From assembly GCF_017316305.2 (NCBI RefSeq), contig NZ_CP147250.1:1322001-1386000 (forward strand): a stretch of DNA of 64,000 nt. Reading direction: 5' to 3'. The notes beneath the pieces were generated by a model. It was given only the letters and a program-made list of their open reading frames with translations. It searched no databases and was not told where the DNA came from. The position numbers and the translations under genes were made by a program. Source of the DNA: Enterococcus sp. DIV1094. GTDB lineage: Bacteria > Bacillota > Bacilli > Lactobacillales > Enterococcaceae. Shown piece by piece: positions 30,716-40,798 of this stretch (its first letter is position 1; every line of letters starts with the position of its first letter).

Positions 30716-32752
30716 TTGCGTTCATTAGCTGATCCAGTCACAGTCCTAGCAGGTGTCGGTCAAAAAAGAGCGGATAGTTTAGCGAGTTTAGGCATCCATA
30801 CGATCGAAGATTTGTTAACTTATTATCCTTTTCGTTATGAAGATATCCAAGAAAGAAATCTAAACGAAATCCAAGACCAAGAAAAAGTTACATTAAAAGG
30901 ATTGGTTGTCTCTCCGCCAGTAATGAGCCGTTTTGGCTACAAAAAAAGCCGCTTGCAGTTTCGTATGATGCAAGATCATGAAGTTTTCAATGTGTCTTTC
31001 TTCAATCAACCTTATTTAAAAGATAAAGTCATTTTATCTGAAGAAATCGCCGTTTATGGGAAATGGGATGCAAAACGTAAAGCACTAAATGGGATGAAGA
31101 TCCTTGGTTCGCAAAGCCCAGATGATTTCTCTCCCATCTATCACGTCAACAAATCCATTCGTCAAACGACTCTCGTCGATCTGATCCGCCGAGGATTTAG
31201 TGAGTATGGTGATTTTATTGAAGAGAATTTACCATTATCATTGGTTGAAAAATACCGTTTACTTGATCGTTCAACTGCTGTAAGAAGCATGCATTTTCCG
31301 CAAAATCATGAGGAAAATCATCAAGCCAAACGACGGATCGTCTTTGAAGAATTTTTTATGTTCCAGATGCAGTTACAAGGACTTAAAAAAGCAGAAAAAT
31401 CGGAGAAGAACGGGCTTGAGATCCTTTATGATGTGGAACGGTTAAAACAGTTTACGAGAAAATTGCCCTTTGAATTAACGACGGCACAAAAACGTGTGAC
31501 GAATGAGATTTGTCGAGATCTCCGTAATCCTCATCACATGCAGCGACTTTTACAAGGCGATGTAGGGAGTGGTAAAACCGTGGTTGCTGCTATTGCGTTA
31601 TATGCGACAGTGACTGCTGGTTTTCAAGGAGCGCTGATGGTCCCAACAGAAATCTTAGCGCAACAACATATGGAAAGTTTATCCCAACTATTTGATCCCA
31701 ATGAAGTAACAGTCGCGTTATTGACTGGTTCAACGAAAGCCAAAGAACGCCGAGAGCTTCTAGAACGTTTAGAAAATGGGGAGATCGATATCATCGTTGG
31801 CACACACGCATTGATCCAAGAAGGCGTGGCTTTCAAAAATCTTGGTTTAGTGATCACGGATGAACAACATCGGTTTGGTGTGAATCAACGAAAGGTCCTA
31901 CGTGAAAAAGGTTGGCGACCTGATGTGCTGTTTATGACAGCAACACCTATCCCTCGAACCTTAGCAATCACAGCTTATGGTGAAATGGATGTGTCTGTGA
32001 TCGATGAGCTTCCTGCTGGGCGGATTCCGATCGAAACAAGGTGGGTCAGAACCCCTCAACTAGATAGCGTGTTAGAATGGACGTATAAGGAACTACGCAA
32101 AGGGCATCAGATGTACGTGATTTGTCCACTGATTGAAGAGTCGGAAGCCTTAGATGTGAAAAATGCAGTGGAAATTTATGAAAAACTTCGTGAGTTATTT
32201 GCACCAGAATATGAAGTTGGCTTATTGCATGGTAAAATGAAGAATCAAGAAAAAGATCAGATCATGGAAACATTCAAAGAAAATCAACTCCAGATCTTAG
32301 TGTCGACGACAGTGATCGAAGTCGGGGTCAATGTGCCGAATGCAACGGTCATGCTGATCATGGATGCGGACCGTTTCGGTTTAGCCCAGCTACATCAGCT
32401 ACGTGGGCGTGTCGGTCGGGGGAGTGAGGCTTCTTATTGTATCCTCGTGGCGAACCCTAAAAATGAATTAGGTGTCGAGCGGATGAAAATCATGACAGAA
32501 ACCACGAATGGCTTTATCTTGAGTGAAAAAGATTTAGAGTTACGAGGGCCAGGGGAAGTATTCGGGTTTCGCCAATCTGGCTTGCCAGAATTTGCGATCG
32601 CAGATCTAGTCACAGATGGGAACGTCTTAGAGGTTGCCCGTGAGGAAGCTGCGGCAATCTGGCAAATCAAAGACTGGCAATTATTACCTGAGTATCAACC
32701 ATTAACAGCCAAGCTACAATTAGACAACCAAGATAATCGTTATTTTGATTAA
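30716..32752 (+). CDS. recG: ATP-dependent DNA helicase RecG
   Basis: 678 aa from a TTG at 30716, 8 nt after AAGGAGGGG; the alternative start at 30677 lies in the terminator. Wedge (OB) domain at the N terminus, then helicase motifs GDVGSGKT, ITDEQHRFG, MTATPIPRTLA and QLRGRVGRG. It remodels stalled forks and Holliday junctions. Confidence 0.96.
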   Translation: MRSLADPVTVLAGVGQKRADSLASLGIHTIEDLLTYYPFRYEDIQERNLNEIQDQEKVTLKGLVVSPPVMSRFGYKKSRLQFRMMQDHEVFNVSFFNQPYLKDKVILSEEIAVYGKWDAKRKALNGMKILGSQSPDDFSPIYHVNKSIRQTTLVDLIRRGFSEYGDFIEENLPLSLVEKYRLLDRSTAVRSMHFPQNHEENHQAKRRIVFEEFFMFQMQLQGLKKAEKSEKNGLEILYDVERLKQFTRKLPFELTTAQKRVTNEICRDLRNPHHMQRLLQGDVGSGKTVVAAIALYATVTAGFQGALMVPTEILAQQHMESLSQLFDPNEVTVALLTGSTKAKERRELLERLENGEIDIIVGTHALIQEGVAFKNLGLVITDEQHRFGVNQRKVLREKGWRPDVLFMTATPIPRTLAITAYGEMDVSVIDELPAGRIPIETRWVRTPQLDSVLEWTYKELRKGHQMYVICPLIEESEALDVKNAVEIYEKLRELFAPEYEVGLLHGKMKNQEKDQIMETFKENQLQILVSTTVIEVGVNVPNATVMLIMDADRFGLAQLHQLRGRVGRGSEASYCILVANPKNELGVERMKIMTETTNGFILSEKDLELRGPGEVFGFRQSGLPEFAIADLVTDGNVLEVAREEAAAIWQIKDWQLLPEYQPLTAKLQLDNQDNRYFD

Positions 32753-32799
32753 TCGATTATCAATACGTTCAAAAATGATGACGAGGAGTGGAAACAATA

Positions 32800-33801
32800 A
32801 TGAGAATTGCAGTAGATGCAATGGGCGGAGATCACGCACCACAAGCCATTGTGGAAGGCGTAGCTCTAGCACAAAAAGATTTTCCTGATTTAGAATTTGT
32901 TCTTTATGGTAAAGAACCAGAAATCAAGAAATATTTAACAGATCAAACAAATATCACGATCGTCCATACTGACGAAAAAATCAATAGTGATGATGAACCA
33001 GTCAAAGCCATCCGTCGCAAAAAAACGGCTTCTATGGTTTTAGCTGCACAAGCAGTCAAAAATGGGGAAGCAGATGCCATTTTTTCAGCGGGAAACACAG
33101 GGGCCCTATTAGCAGCCGGCTTATTTATTGTCGGACGTATCAAAAATATTGAACGCCCAGGATTGATGTCCACGTTGCCAGTTGTCGGCAAAGAAGGCGA
33201 AGGCTTTGATATGCTTGACTTAGGTGCAAATGCGGAAAATAAACCAGAGCATCTTTTACAATATGGTATCCTAGGTTCGTTTTATGCGAGAAAAGTTCGT
33301 GGAATTGGCCGTCCTCGCGTAGCATTGTTGAACAACGGAACGGAAGAAACTAAAGGCAGCGAATTGACGAAACAAGCGTTTGAACTCTTACAAAATGAAA
33401 CAAGCTTGAACTTCATCGGGAATGTAGAAGCACGTGACCTATTGAATGGCGTAGCAGATGTCGTGGTCACGGATGGCTTTACTGGAAATGCGGTCTTGAA
33501 ATCGATTGAAGGTACAGCGATGAACATGATGACATTGTTGAAATCTGCCATTTTGAATGAAGGCATTAAAGGGAAAATGGGTGCGTTACTGCTAAAAGAC
33601 GGTTTGCGCTCATTGAAAGCTGAAATGGATTATTCAAAACATGGCGGCGCAGTTTTATTTGGATTGAAAGCACCAGTCATCAAAACACATGGTGCAACCG
33701 GACCAGAGGCTGTTCGCTATACGATCCGCCAGATTCATACGATGCTTGAAACCAACGTCGTAGGACAATTGGTCGAGCAATTTGAGAAAAAAGAGGACTG
33801 A
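32800..33801 (+). CDS. plsX: Phosphate acyltransferase PlsX
   Basis: 333 aa. Interconverts acyl-ACP and acyl phosphate, feeding PlsY in phosphatidic acid synthesis. [14 protein letters not shown] at the N terminus and the [13 protein letters not shown] and GFTGN segments are family hallmarks. GAGGAG precedes ATG 32800; a GTG 12 bp upstream overlaps the ribosome site. Confidence 0.96.
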   Translation: MRIAVDAMGGDHAPQAIVEGVALAQKDFPDLEFVLYGKEPEIKKYLTDQTNITIVHTDEKINSDDEPVKAIRRKKTASMVLAAQAVKNGEADAIFSAGNTGALLAAGLFIVGRIKNIERPGLMSTLPVVGKEGEGFDMLDLGANAENKPEHLLQYGILGSFYARKVRGIGRPRVALLNNGTEETKGSELTKQAFELLQNETSLNFIGNVEARDLLNGVADVVVTDGFTGNAVLKSIEGTAMNMMTLLKSAILNEGIKGKMGALLLKDGLRSLKAEMDYSKHGGAVLFGLKAPVIKTHGATGPEAVRYTIRQIHTMLETNVVGQLVEQFEKKED

Positions 33802-33920
33802 TTTTTCTGTGAATTGACAAGCTCATGGAGAAAAAAGGGTGGACATTCCCAAAAATTGTCAGTAAAATTAGCTATGGTGAAGAAAACGTAGTAGTTCTAA
33901 GAATTGTGGGGGTGAAAAAA

Positions 33921-34163
33921 TTGACGCGTGAAGAAGTATTTAATAAAGTAGCTAAAATCATTTCGAATCACTTTGAAATGGATACCGACAAAGTGACAGA
34001 TGAATTAAACATTAAAGATGATCTGAAAGCTGATTCAATTAGTATCATGGAATTCGTTCTTGAACTGGAGGATGAATTCGGAACAGAGATCTCTGATGAA
34101 GATGCTGAACAAATCGAAACAGTCGGCGGCGCCGTGGATTATATCAGCAATAACTTGAAATAA
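33921..34163 (+). CDS. Acyl carrier protein (plsX-linked)
   Basis: 80 aa, acidic. TTG start at 33921, 7 nt after GGGGGTG; a GTG at 33912 would add three residues. The phosphopantetheine site is Ser39 in A-D-S-I instead of the usual D-S-L. In E. faecalis an ACP beside plsX (AcpB) acts in using host fatty acids, distinct from AcpA of the fab operon. By position this is the AcpB equivalent; that assignment is inference. The 119 bp before it is open in frame but has no ribosome site. Confidence 0.88.
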   Translation: MTREEVFNKVAKIISNHFEMDTDKVTDELNIKDDLKADSISIMEFVLELEDEFGTEISDEDAEQIETVGGAVDYISNNLK

Positions 34164-34223
34164 ATTCAATGAATAAATACACAACAACCGATGAATGAAT
34201 TGGCGAAAGCTAATTTCAAATCA

Positions 34224-34275
34224 AAGCCAAGAAAACAGAAATAGGTTTACTATTTCATGTTTTCTTGGCTTTTTC
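34224..34275 (+). terminator. Terminator after the plsX-ACP unit
   Basis: A stem of about 20 bp (AAGCCAAGAAAACAG.. with ..TGTTTTCTTGGCTT, one bulged base), loop GTTTA, then TTTTTC. Confidence 0.92.
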
Positions 34276-34594
34276 AGTTGTGTTTTTTTATGAAATAGTT
34301 TTTTTAAAGAGTAAGATCATGGAAGAAAAGGGAACGCCTTAACAGATTTTCCATTATTTTTATTCCGTATATTTTGTATAATTATGCTTTTGTAAATAAA
34401 AATGTTTTTTTAATAAACCCCGTTTTTTATCGGCGCCTGTTTTTTTGTCATGTTTTATAATAATTCTCATTTTATAAAAATAGTAGGATAAAGAGAAGGT
34501 TTGCTCTTCGCCTCATTTTTTTTTAATCTTTTTCTGATACTCACATAGTGACGTAAGATTTTTCAGATAATTCTGGCAACAATGTGAAATAATC
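34276..34594. other. AT-rich gap upstream of opp
   Basis: About 320 bp with many A/T runs and no supported gene. Short T-runs at 34399, 34429 and 34520 lack good stems. Confidence 0.4.
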
Positions 34595-34623
34595 TTGCAA
34601 TATAAAACGGTTTTCTATATAAT
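34595..34623 (+). promoter_or_regulatory. opp operon promoter
   Basis: TTGCAA (34595-34600), 17 bp, TATAAT (34618-34623). The leader before oppD is about 125 nt. Confidence 0.75.
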
Positions 34624-34752
34624 TATTAATAATAAATTACACACTCCTTAGAATGCTACTTATTTAATTTTTTGTTGTTTAAGTTGTTATTCAGTGTAGG
34701 ATTATTTTTTTTATTAAAGAACTTCCATCGAGGAGCAGAGAGGGGTATTCGA

Positions 34753-35757
34753 TTGTCAGATAATCAATTATTAGATGTTCAGAACCTACACACAGGCTTC
34801 CGTCTAAAAGATGAATATTACGATGCAGTAGACGACGTTTCTTTTACTTTAGATAAAAACGAGATCTTAGCCATCGTAGGTGAGTCTGGTTGCGGAAAAA
34901 GTACGTTAGCTACAACGATCATGGGGTTGTTGGATCCTAACAACACAAAGATCACAGGGGAGATCATGTACAATGATTTAAATTTAATTGAATTAAATGA
35001 AACGTTGTATAACAAAATTCGCGGAAATGATATTGGAATGATTTTCCAAGATCCGTTGTCTGCGTTAAACCCTCTGATGAGAATTGAAGACCAAATCAAA
35101 GAAGGTTTGTCTTATCATACAAAAATGACTGCTGATCAAAGACAGGCACGTGCATTGGAACTATTAGAACAAGTTGGGATCCCAAATCCTGCGCGAGTGG
35201 GTCGTCAATATCCGCATGAGCTATCAGGTGGTATGAGACAGCGTGTGATCATCGCAATCGCCATTGCATGTAAGCCGCCAATCATCATCGCAGATGAACC
35301 AACGACCGCTTTGGACGTAACGATCCAAGCACAGATTTTGGACTTATTGAAAGATTTACAAGAAGAAACAAAAACAGGGATCATTTTGATCACGCACGAT
35401 TTAGGTGTCGTTGCTGAAATGGCCGATCGTGTTGCTGTAATGTACGGTGGACAATTTGTTGAAGTTGCGGGCGTCAAAGAATTATTTGAGAACCCAAAAC
35501 ACCCTTATACACAATCACTACTAAATTCGATTCCACAAGAAGGAAACCACGAAGCAGAATTACATGTGATCGAAGGGGTCGTTCCTTCATTGAAAAATAT
35601 GCCACGAACAGGCTGTCGTTTTGCACCGCGGATTCCTTGGATTCCAGCGAGCGCTCACGAAGAAAATCCAGTGTTGCATGAAATCGCACCAAATCACATG
35701 GTACGTTGCTCATGTTATAAACATTTCCACTTTAGAGACGAAAAAGGAGAGGTGTAG
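34753..35757 (+). CDS. oppD: Oligopeptide ABC transporter ATPase OppD
   Basis: 334 aa from TTG 34753 behind GAGAGGGG; the longer frame from 34672 gives a spurious hydrophobic leader. Walker A GESGCGKST, signature LSGGMRQR, Walker B IIIADEPTTALD. The C-terminal peptide-transporter extension has TGCRF and RCSC cysteines but reads APRIPW where many homologues have a further cysteine. Its ATPase partner OppF follows directly. Confidence 0.95.
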   Translation: MSDNQLLDVQNLHTGFRLKDEYYDAVDDVSFTLDKNEILAIVGESGCGKSTLATTIMGLLDPNNTKITGEIMYNDLNLIELNETLYNKIRGNDIGMIFQDPLSALNPLMRIEDQIKEGLSYHTKMTADQRQARALELLEQVGIPNPARVGRQYPHELSGGMRQRVIIAIAIACKPPIIIADEPTTALDVTIQAQILDLLKDLQEETKTGIILITHDLGVVAEMADRVAVMYGGQFVEVAGVKELFENPKHPYTQSLLNSIPQEGNHEAELHVIEGVVPSLKNMPRTGCRFAPRIPWIPASAHEENPVLHEIAPNHMVRCSCYKHFHFRDEKGEV

Positions 35758-36702
35758 ATGTCAGAATTAATCACAATCAAAGATTTGAAAGTTCACTATC
35801 CTATTCGCAGTGGGTTTTTCAACCGAGTAACAGACCATGTCTATGCAGTAGACGGTGTCGATTTTATTATTGAAAAAGGAAAAACATATGGACTAGTTGG
35901 CGAATCAGGTTCTGGTAAATCCACAACTGGTAAAGCAGTGGTTGGTTTAGAAAAAGTGACCTCCGGAGAAATCATGTATGAAGGCAAAGACGTGACGAAA
36001 AGAAGTAACCGCAAAAAAATCGGTTATAACAAAGACGTCCAAATGATCTTCCAAGATTCGATGTCTAGTTTGAACCCGAAAAAACGCGTGTTGGATATCA
36101 TCGCTGAACCGATCCGTAACTTTGAACGCTTGAGCGATCAAGAAGAAAAGAAAAAGGTCAAAAGCTTATTAGATATCGTTGGGATGCCAGAAGATGCGTT
36201 ATACAAGTATCCACATGAATTTTCTGGTGGACAAAGACAGCGTTTGGGGGTTGCCCGAGCAGTCGCGACAAATCCTAAGTTGATCGTGGCAGATGAACCT
36301 GTTTCTGCCTTAGACTTATCCGTTCAGGCGCAAGTCTTGAACTTCATGAAACGCATCCAACAAGAATTTGGATTGAGCTATTTATTTATCTCTCATGACT
36401 TAGGTGTCGTAAAACACATGTGTGACAATATTGCGATCATGTACAAAGGTCGATTTGTTGAAATCGGTACACGAGAAGATATCTACAATGATCCACGCCA
36501 CATCTATACAAAACGCTTACTATCTGCGATTCCACGAATCGATGTAGACAATCGGGAAATGCATAAACAAAACCGACGGAATGTTGAACGCGAGTATATC
36601 GAACATCAAAAAGATTACTACGACACAACAGGCCGAGTGTATGACTTACGTACATTAACCCCTACACACAAAGTAGCGTTGAAAGATGGAGGTGCTAGCT
36701 AA
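35758..36702 (+). CDS. oppF: Oligopeptide ABC transporter ATPase OppF
   Basis: 314 aa. Walker A GESGSGKST, signature FSGGQRQR, Walker B LIVADEPVSALD. It starts on the base after the oppD stop, with GGAGAGGTG as ribosome site in the oppD end, and its stop shares a base with the oppB start. Confidence 0.95.
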   Translation: MSELITIKDLKVHYPIRSGFFNRVTDHVYAVDGVDFIIEKGKTYGLVGESGSGKSTTGKAVVGLEKVTSGEIMYEGKDVTKRSNRKKIGYNKDVQMIFQDSMSSLNPKKRVLDIIAEPIRNFERLSDQEEKKKVKSLLDIVGMPEDALYKYPHEFSGGQRQRLGVARAVATNPKLIVADEPVSALDLSVQAQVLNFMKRIQQEFGLSYLFISHDLGVVKHMCDNIAIMYKGRFVEIGTREDIYNDPRHIYTKRLLSAIPRIDVDNREMHKQNRRNVEREYIEHQKDYYDTTGRVYDLRTLTPTHKVALKDGGAS

Positions 36703-37664
36703 TGTGGAAAACGATTCTACGAAGAGTTCTTTTAATGATCCCGCAAGTGATCATTCTTAGTGTGTTGATCTTTATACTAGCGCAAGCCATGCCTGGAGAT
36801 CCTTTTACAGGATTGATCAACCCAAACCAAGACCCAGCTGTCATCGAGCAAATGCGTCAAGCAGCCGGACTGAACGATCCTTGGTATGAACAATATTTCC
36901 GTTGGATCGGAAATGCTGTACAAGGTGATTTCGGACAAAGTTTCTTATTCAAACGCCCTGTTGCCTATTTGATTGGTGAACGTGTCGTCAATACTTTGTA
37001 TTTATCAGTTTTAACTGTAATTATTACGTATTTGATCGCTGTACCGTTAGGCATGTTGGCTGGTCGTTACCAAAATTCGATTTTGGACAAAGCAGTTGTT
37101 ATCTATAACTTCTTTAGTTTTGCTGTTCCATTATTCATTTTTGGATTGATCATGTTATTCGTTTTTGGTTACCGTTTAGGCTGGTTCCCAACCAGTGGTT
37201 CTCAGACCTTAGGTTTCCAAGGAAACTTTATTGCTCAATGGTTTGATCGCTTGCAATACATTCTATTGCCAGCAATCACACAAGCCTTTTTAGCCACAGC
37301 TGTTACGATCCAGTATCTGCGTAGTGAAGTCATTGATTCAAAATCACTCGACTTTGTACGTACCGCTCGATCAAAAGGTGTGCCGACCAACAAAGTATTC
37401 AGTCGCCACATTTTCCGTAATGCAGCATTGCCAATGGCTTCTCAAATGGGGTATGAAATTACGTCATTGATCGCCGGATCTGTAGTTATCGAAAAGATCT
37501 TTGGTTACCCTGGTGTCGGAAAACTATTTATTGACTCAATCGGTCAACGTGATTATACCGTGATCACTGCCTTAGTCTTGATTTTAGGAATCGCAACGCT
37601 AGTCGGAACACTGCTGTCAGATATCATCATGAGCATTGTTGATCCGCGTATACGAATCCAATAA
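36702..37664 (+). CDS. oppB: Oligopeptide ABC transporter permease OppB
   Basis: 320 aa, about six membrane helices, with the permease coupling loop (RTARSKGVPTNKVFSRH, about 220-236). First helix residues 10-30. TAATG overlap with oppF. Confidence 0.95.
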   Translation: MWKTILRRVLLMIPQVIILSVLIFILAQAMPGDPFTGLINPNQDPAVIEQMRQAAGLNDPWYEQYFRWIGNAVQGDFGQSFLFKRPVAYLIGERVVNTLYLSVLTVIITYLIAVPLGMLAGRYQNSILDKAVVIYNFFSFAVPLFIFGLIMLFVFGYRLGWFPTSGSQTLGFQGNFIAQWFDRLQYILLPAITQAFLATAVTIQYLRSEVIDSKSLDFVRTARSKGVPTNKVFSRHIFRNAALPMASQMGYEITSLIAGSVVIEKIFGYPGVGKLFIDSIGQRDYTVITALVLILGIATLVGTLLSDIIMSIVDPRIRIQ

Positions 37665-37693
37665 AAAAATCAAACAGAAGGGAGAATCGATCA

Positions 37694-38608
37694 ATGAGTG
37701 ATAAAAAGAAAGAAGTTACGCAAGAAAGTATCCCACCAATGGGGATACGAATGATTGCACGAGAATTTATAAAAGATAAAGTCGCCATTTTTTCACTGGC
37801 CTTACTAGTGATTTTGTTGTTAGTCATTTTTATTGGGGCAATCTTTATTGACCAAGATCAAGTAATGTTTGTTAGTATTTTTGATAAGTACGCAGAACCT
37901 GGTGCTATCTCCACTCAAGGAACAAAATTCCTTTTAGGAGCAGATGAAGGTGGACGTGATGTCTTCGGACAATTGATCATCGGGGCAAGAAACTCTGTCA
38001 TGATCGGTTTTGCTATTACGATCTTGACTTCGATCATCGGGGTAGGTTTAGGGATCCTTTCAGGATTCTACGGTGGTATGATCGATAACATCTTGATGCG
38101 TATCGTCGATTTCATCATGATTTTACCGATCATGTTGATCATTATTGTATTTGTTTCAATTATTACGAACTATAATGTATGGTCATTCATCTTTATTATG
38201 AGTGCATTTTATTGGGTCGCTAAAGCCCGATTATTCCGAAGCAAAACATTATCCGAAGCAAGACGTGATTATGTCAGTGCTTCTAAAACAATGGGAACAA
38301 GTGATGTGAAAATCATGTTCCGTGAAATCATGCCGAACCTTAGCTCATTGATCATTACCAACTTGACAATGAACTTTGCGGCAAATATTGGGATCGAGAC
38401 CACTTTGACTTTCTTAGGCTTCGGATTGCCAACCAATGTACCAAGTTTGGGAACATTGATCGGTTATGCAAGTAACGGTGAAGTTTTAGTGAATCGACAA
38501 TGGATTTGGTTACCCGCGTCAATTCTGATTTTAGTCTTGATGTTGAGTATAAATTACGTTGGTCAAGCATTTAAGCGTTCTGCAGATGCGCGTCAACGGT
38601 TAGGATAA
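37694..38608 (+). CDS. oppC: Oligopeptide ABC transporter permease OppC
   Basis: 304 aa, N-terminal helix at about 35-57, five more helices after residue 95, and the coupling loop with YVSASKTMGTSD. The G-ADEGGRDVFGQ segment is typical of OppC/DppC. GAAGGGAG precedes the ATG. Confidence 0.95.
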   Translation: MSDKKKEVTQESIPPMGIRMIAREFIKDKVAIFSLALLVILLLVIFIGAIFIDQDQVMFVSIFDKYAEPGAISTQGTKFLLGADEGGRDVFGQLIIGARNSVMIGFAITILTSIIGVGLGILSGFYGGMIDNILMRIVDFIMILPIMLIIIVFVSIITNYNVWSFIFIMSAFYWVAKARLFRSKTLSEARRDYVSASKTMGTSDVKIMFREIMPNLSSLIITNLTMNFAANIGIETTLTFLGFGLPTNVPSLGTLIGYASNGEVLVNRQWIWLPASILILVLMLSINYVGQAFKRSADARQRLG

Positions 38609-38633
38609 GAGAAGTGAAGGGGGAAAATAGGAT

Positions 38634-40415
38634 ATGAAGAAAACGATTTTTGGACTTGTCACACTGCTATCTGTTGCAACTTTAGCAGCGTGTGGAAATG
38701 GCGGCGGAACTAGTTCCTCAGGGAATAATTCGTCAGATAACGGGAGTGGTAGTGATTTAACGTTCCCACTAGCAACAACAAATAATGATGATGCAATCGA
38801 AGATGGCGAATTGAACGTTGCAGTAGCAACGGATAGCCAATTCAAAGGATTGTTCCAATGGGAATTTTATCAAGATGCCTTTGATAATGCATTTATGGCA
38901 CCTTCTCATGAACCATTATTTACAAATGATGCCAACTTCACGATCACAAATGATGGTGCAGCTTCATTAGAGTTAGATGAAGATGCGAAAACAGCAACGA
39001 TCACACTGAAAGACAATGTTAAGTGGTCTGACGGCGAGGACGTTACAGCAGATGACGTTATTTTCCCTTATGAAATCATCGGACATCCTGACTACACAGG
39101 TATTCGTTATGACGATACGTTCCGTAATATCGTCGGTATGGAAGAATATAACAGTGGTAGTGCCGATACGATTTCTGGAATTACTAAAGTAGATGACAAA
39201 ACTGTTAAAATCGAATACAAAGAAATGAACCCAAGTATGCTTCAAGCAGGTGGCGGTATCTGGACATATGCTGCACCTAAACACACACTTGAAGGTGTTG
39301 AAGTCAAAGATATGGAATCAAGTGATCAAGTCCGCAAACATCCAGTGACATTTGGTCCATACTACATGAGCAATATCGTAGCTGGTGAATCAGTAGAGTA
39401 CTTACCAAACGAACACTACTGGAACGGAACACCACCATTGAAGAAAATCACAATGAAATCATTGCCAACAGCAAGTGCGACAGAAGCATTGAATTCAAAA
39501 TTATATGACATGATTTTCCAAATGCCAACGGATACTTTCGAAACTTACCAAGATATCGCTGGCTATACAAACTTAGGTCGTCCACAAACTTCATACACAT
39601 ATCTAGGATTCAAACTAGGTAAATGGGATGCTGATGAAGGAAAAGTTGCTTACGATCCAGATTCAAAAATGGCAGATAAGTCATTACGTCAAGCAATGGG
39701 TTACGCTTTAGATAATAATGCAGTAGGGGAACGTTTCTACGCAGGCTTGAGAAGCAACGGAACAACGTTGATCCCACCAGTATTTGCAGACTTCCATGAT
39801 GATTCAATCGAAGGTTACACATTGAACCTTGATAAAGCAAACAAATTATTGGATGATGCAGGATTTAAAGATGTTGATGGCGATGGTATCCGTGAAGATA
39901 AAGACGGCAATAAATTGACGATCAACTTTGCATCAATGTCCGGTGGTGAAGTGGCACAACCATTAGCCGATTACTATATCCAACAATGGAAAGAAATCGG
40001 ACTAGATGTTCAATATACAACTGGTCGTTTGATCGAATTCAACTCATTCTACGATCGTTTAGAAAATGATGATCCAGAAATTGATGTCTATCAAGCTGCT
40101 TGGAGCACAGGAACAGATCCAAACCCAACTGGCTTATGGGGCGCAAACGCTGCATTCAACTACACTCGTTATGAGTCAGAAGAAAACACAAAATTGATCA
40201 ATGCAATCAACTCTTCAGAAGCATTTGATGAAGATTTCTTGAAAGAAGCTTATAGCAACTGGCAACAATATGCATTTGAAGAAGCATTTGCAATTCCAAC
40301 ATTATTCCGTAACGAAGTATTACCAGTCAACGACCGCGTAAGAGATTGGGACTGGTCATACGGAGCACCAAATCCATGGGCTACTGTAACTGTGACTTCA
40401 GATTCACGTTCATAA
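38634..40415 (+). CDS. oppA: Oligopeptide-binding lipoprotein OppA
   Basis: 593 aa. Lipoprotein signal peptide with lipobox LAAC (Cys20), then a Gly/Ser/Asn-rich linker (21-42) and a family 5 extracellular solute-binding domain. It captures peptides for OppBCDF. In enterococci such systems also import peptide pheromones; substrate range cannot be read here. Placing oppA last is the usual DFBCA order in cocci. A terminator follows. Confidence 0.96.
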   Translation: MKKTIFGLVTLLSVATLAACGNGGGTSSSGNNSSDNGSGSDLTFPLATTNNDDAIEDGELNVAVATDSQFKGLFQWEFYQDAFDNAFMAPSHEPLFTNDANFTITNDGAASLELDEDAKTATITLKDNVKWSDGEDVTADDVIFPYEIIGHPDYTGIRYDDTFRNIVGMEEYNSGSADTISGITKVDDKTVKIEYKEMNPSMLQAGGGIWTYAAPKHTLEGVEVKDMESSDQVRKHPVTFGPYYMSNIVAGESVEYLPNEHYWNGTPPLKKITMKSLPTASATEALNSKLYDMIFQMPTDTFETYQDIAGYTNLGRPQTSYTYLGFKLGKWDADEGKVAYDPDSKMADKSLRQAMGYALDNNAVGERFYAGLRSNGTTLIPPVFADFHDDSIEGYTLNLDKANKLLDDAGFKDVDGDGIREDKDGNKLTINFASMSGGEVAQPLADYYIQQWKEIGLDVQYTTGRLIEFNSFYDRLENDDPEIDVYQAAWSTGTDPNPTGLWGANAAFNYTRYESEENTKLINAINSSEAFDEDFLKEAYSNWQQYAFEEAFAIPTLFRNEVLPVNDRVRDWDWSYGAPNPWATVTVTSDSRS

Positions 40416-40433
40416 TCAACAAATGATAAAAAC

Positions 40434-40481
40434 GAATCAGCTCGAGATAGGCTTGTCCTATTCTCGGCTGGTTCTTTTTTT
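40434..40481 (+). terminator. opp operon terminator
   Basis: GAATCAGCTCGAGATAGG pairs with CCTATTCTCGGCTGGTTC (some G-U) around CTTGT, followed by a T7 run. Confidence 0.88.
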
Positions 40482-40798
40482 CTTTGTGAGTAGTAGGTGA
40501 AAGGTTCGTTGTCTTAAATCATTAATACATAACAAATAAACTATGGCTGTTTTTTAATCAGAAAAAAAGAAGAATAGATATTCTTTATAGACTTGTGAAT
40601 ATATAATTATTTGTGAAGGGAGAGGAATAATCAGATGTTTTAGTTTTGTTATTTTTATGCAATCTAAAAGTCACTGTAAATATCAGAACGAGAGCATGTG
40701 TTTACTGGAAGTAAGGCTGAAAGGTGGTGGATACAGAAATTGTAAGTGACTAAGATATAAATCTCGCTACACGATTAGGCGAAGGATACAAATATTCA
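40482..40798. other. Gap upstream of the DUF1430 gene
   Basis: About 315 bp. A good ribosome site (GAAGGGAGAGG at about 40615) is followed by ATG-TTT-TAG, a two-codon reading, and no longer ORF. Lactococcin-972-type clusters normally carry the bacteriocin precursor here. I looked for one on both strands and found no convincing precursor, only scattered short frames. Confidence 0.4.

Noticed and set aside
40482..40798. Possible lactococcin-972-like precursor
   Set aside because: A GGGY-like stretch near 40723 is too short, is broken by stops and lacks the family's Trp/Tyr pattern.
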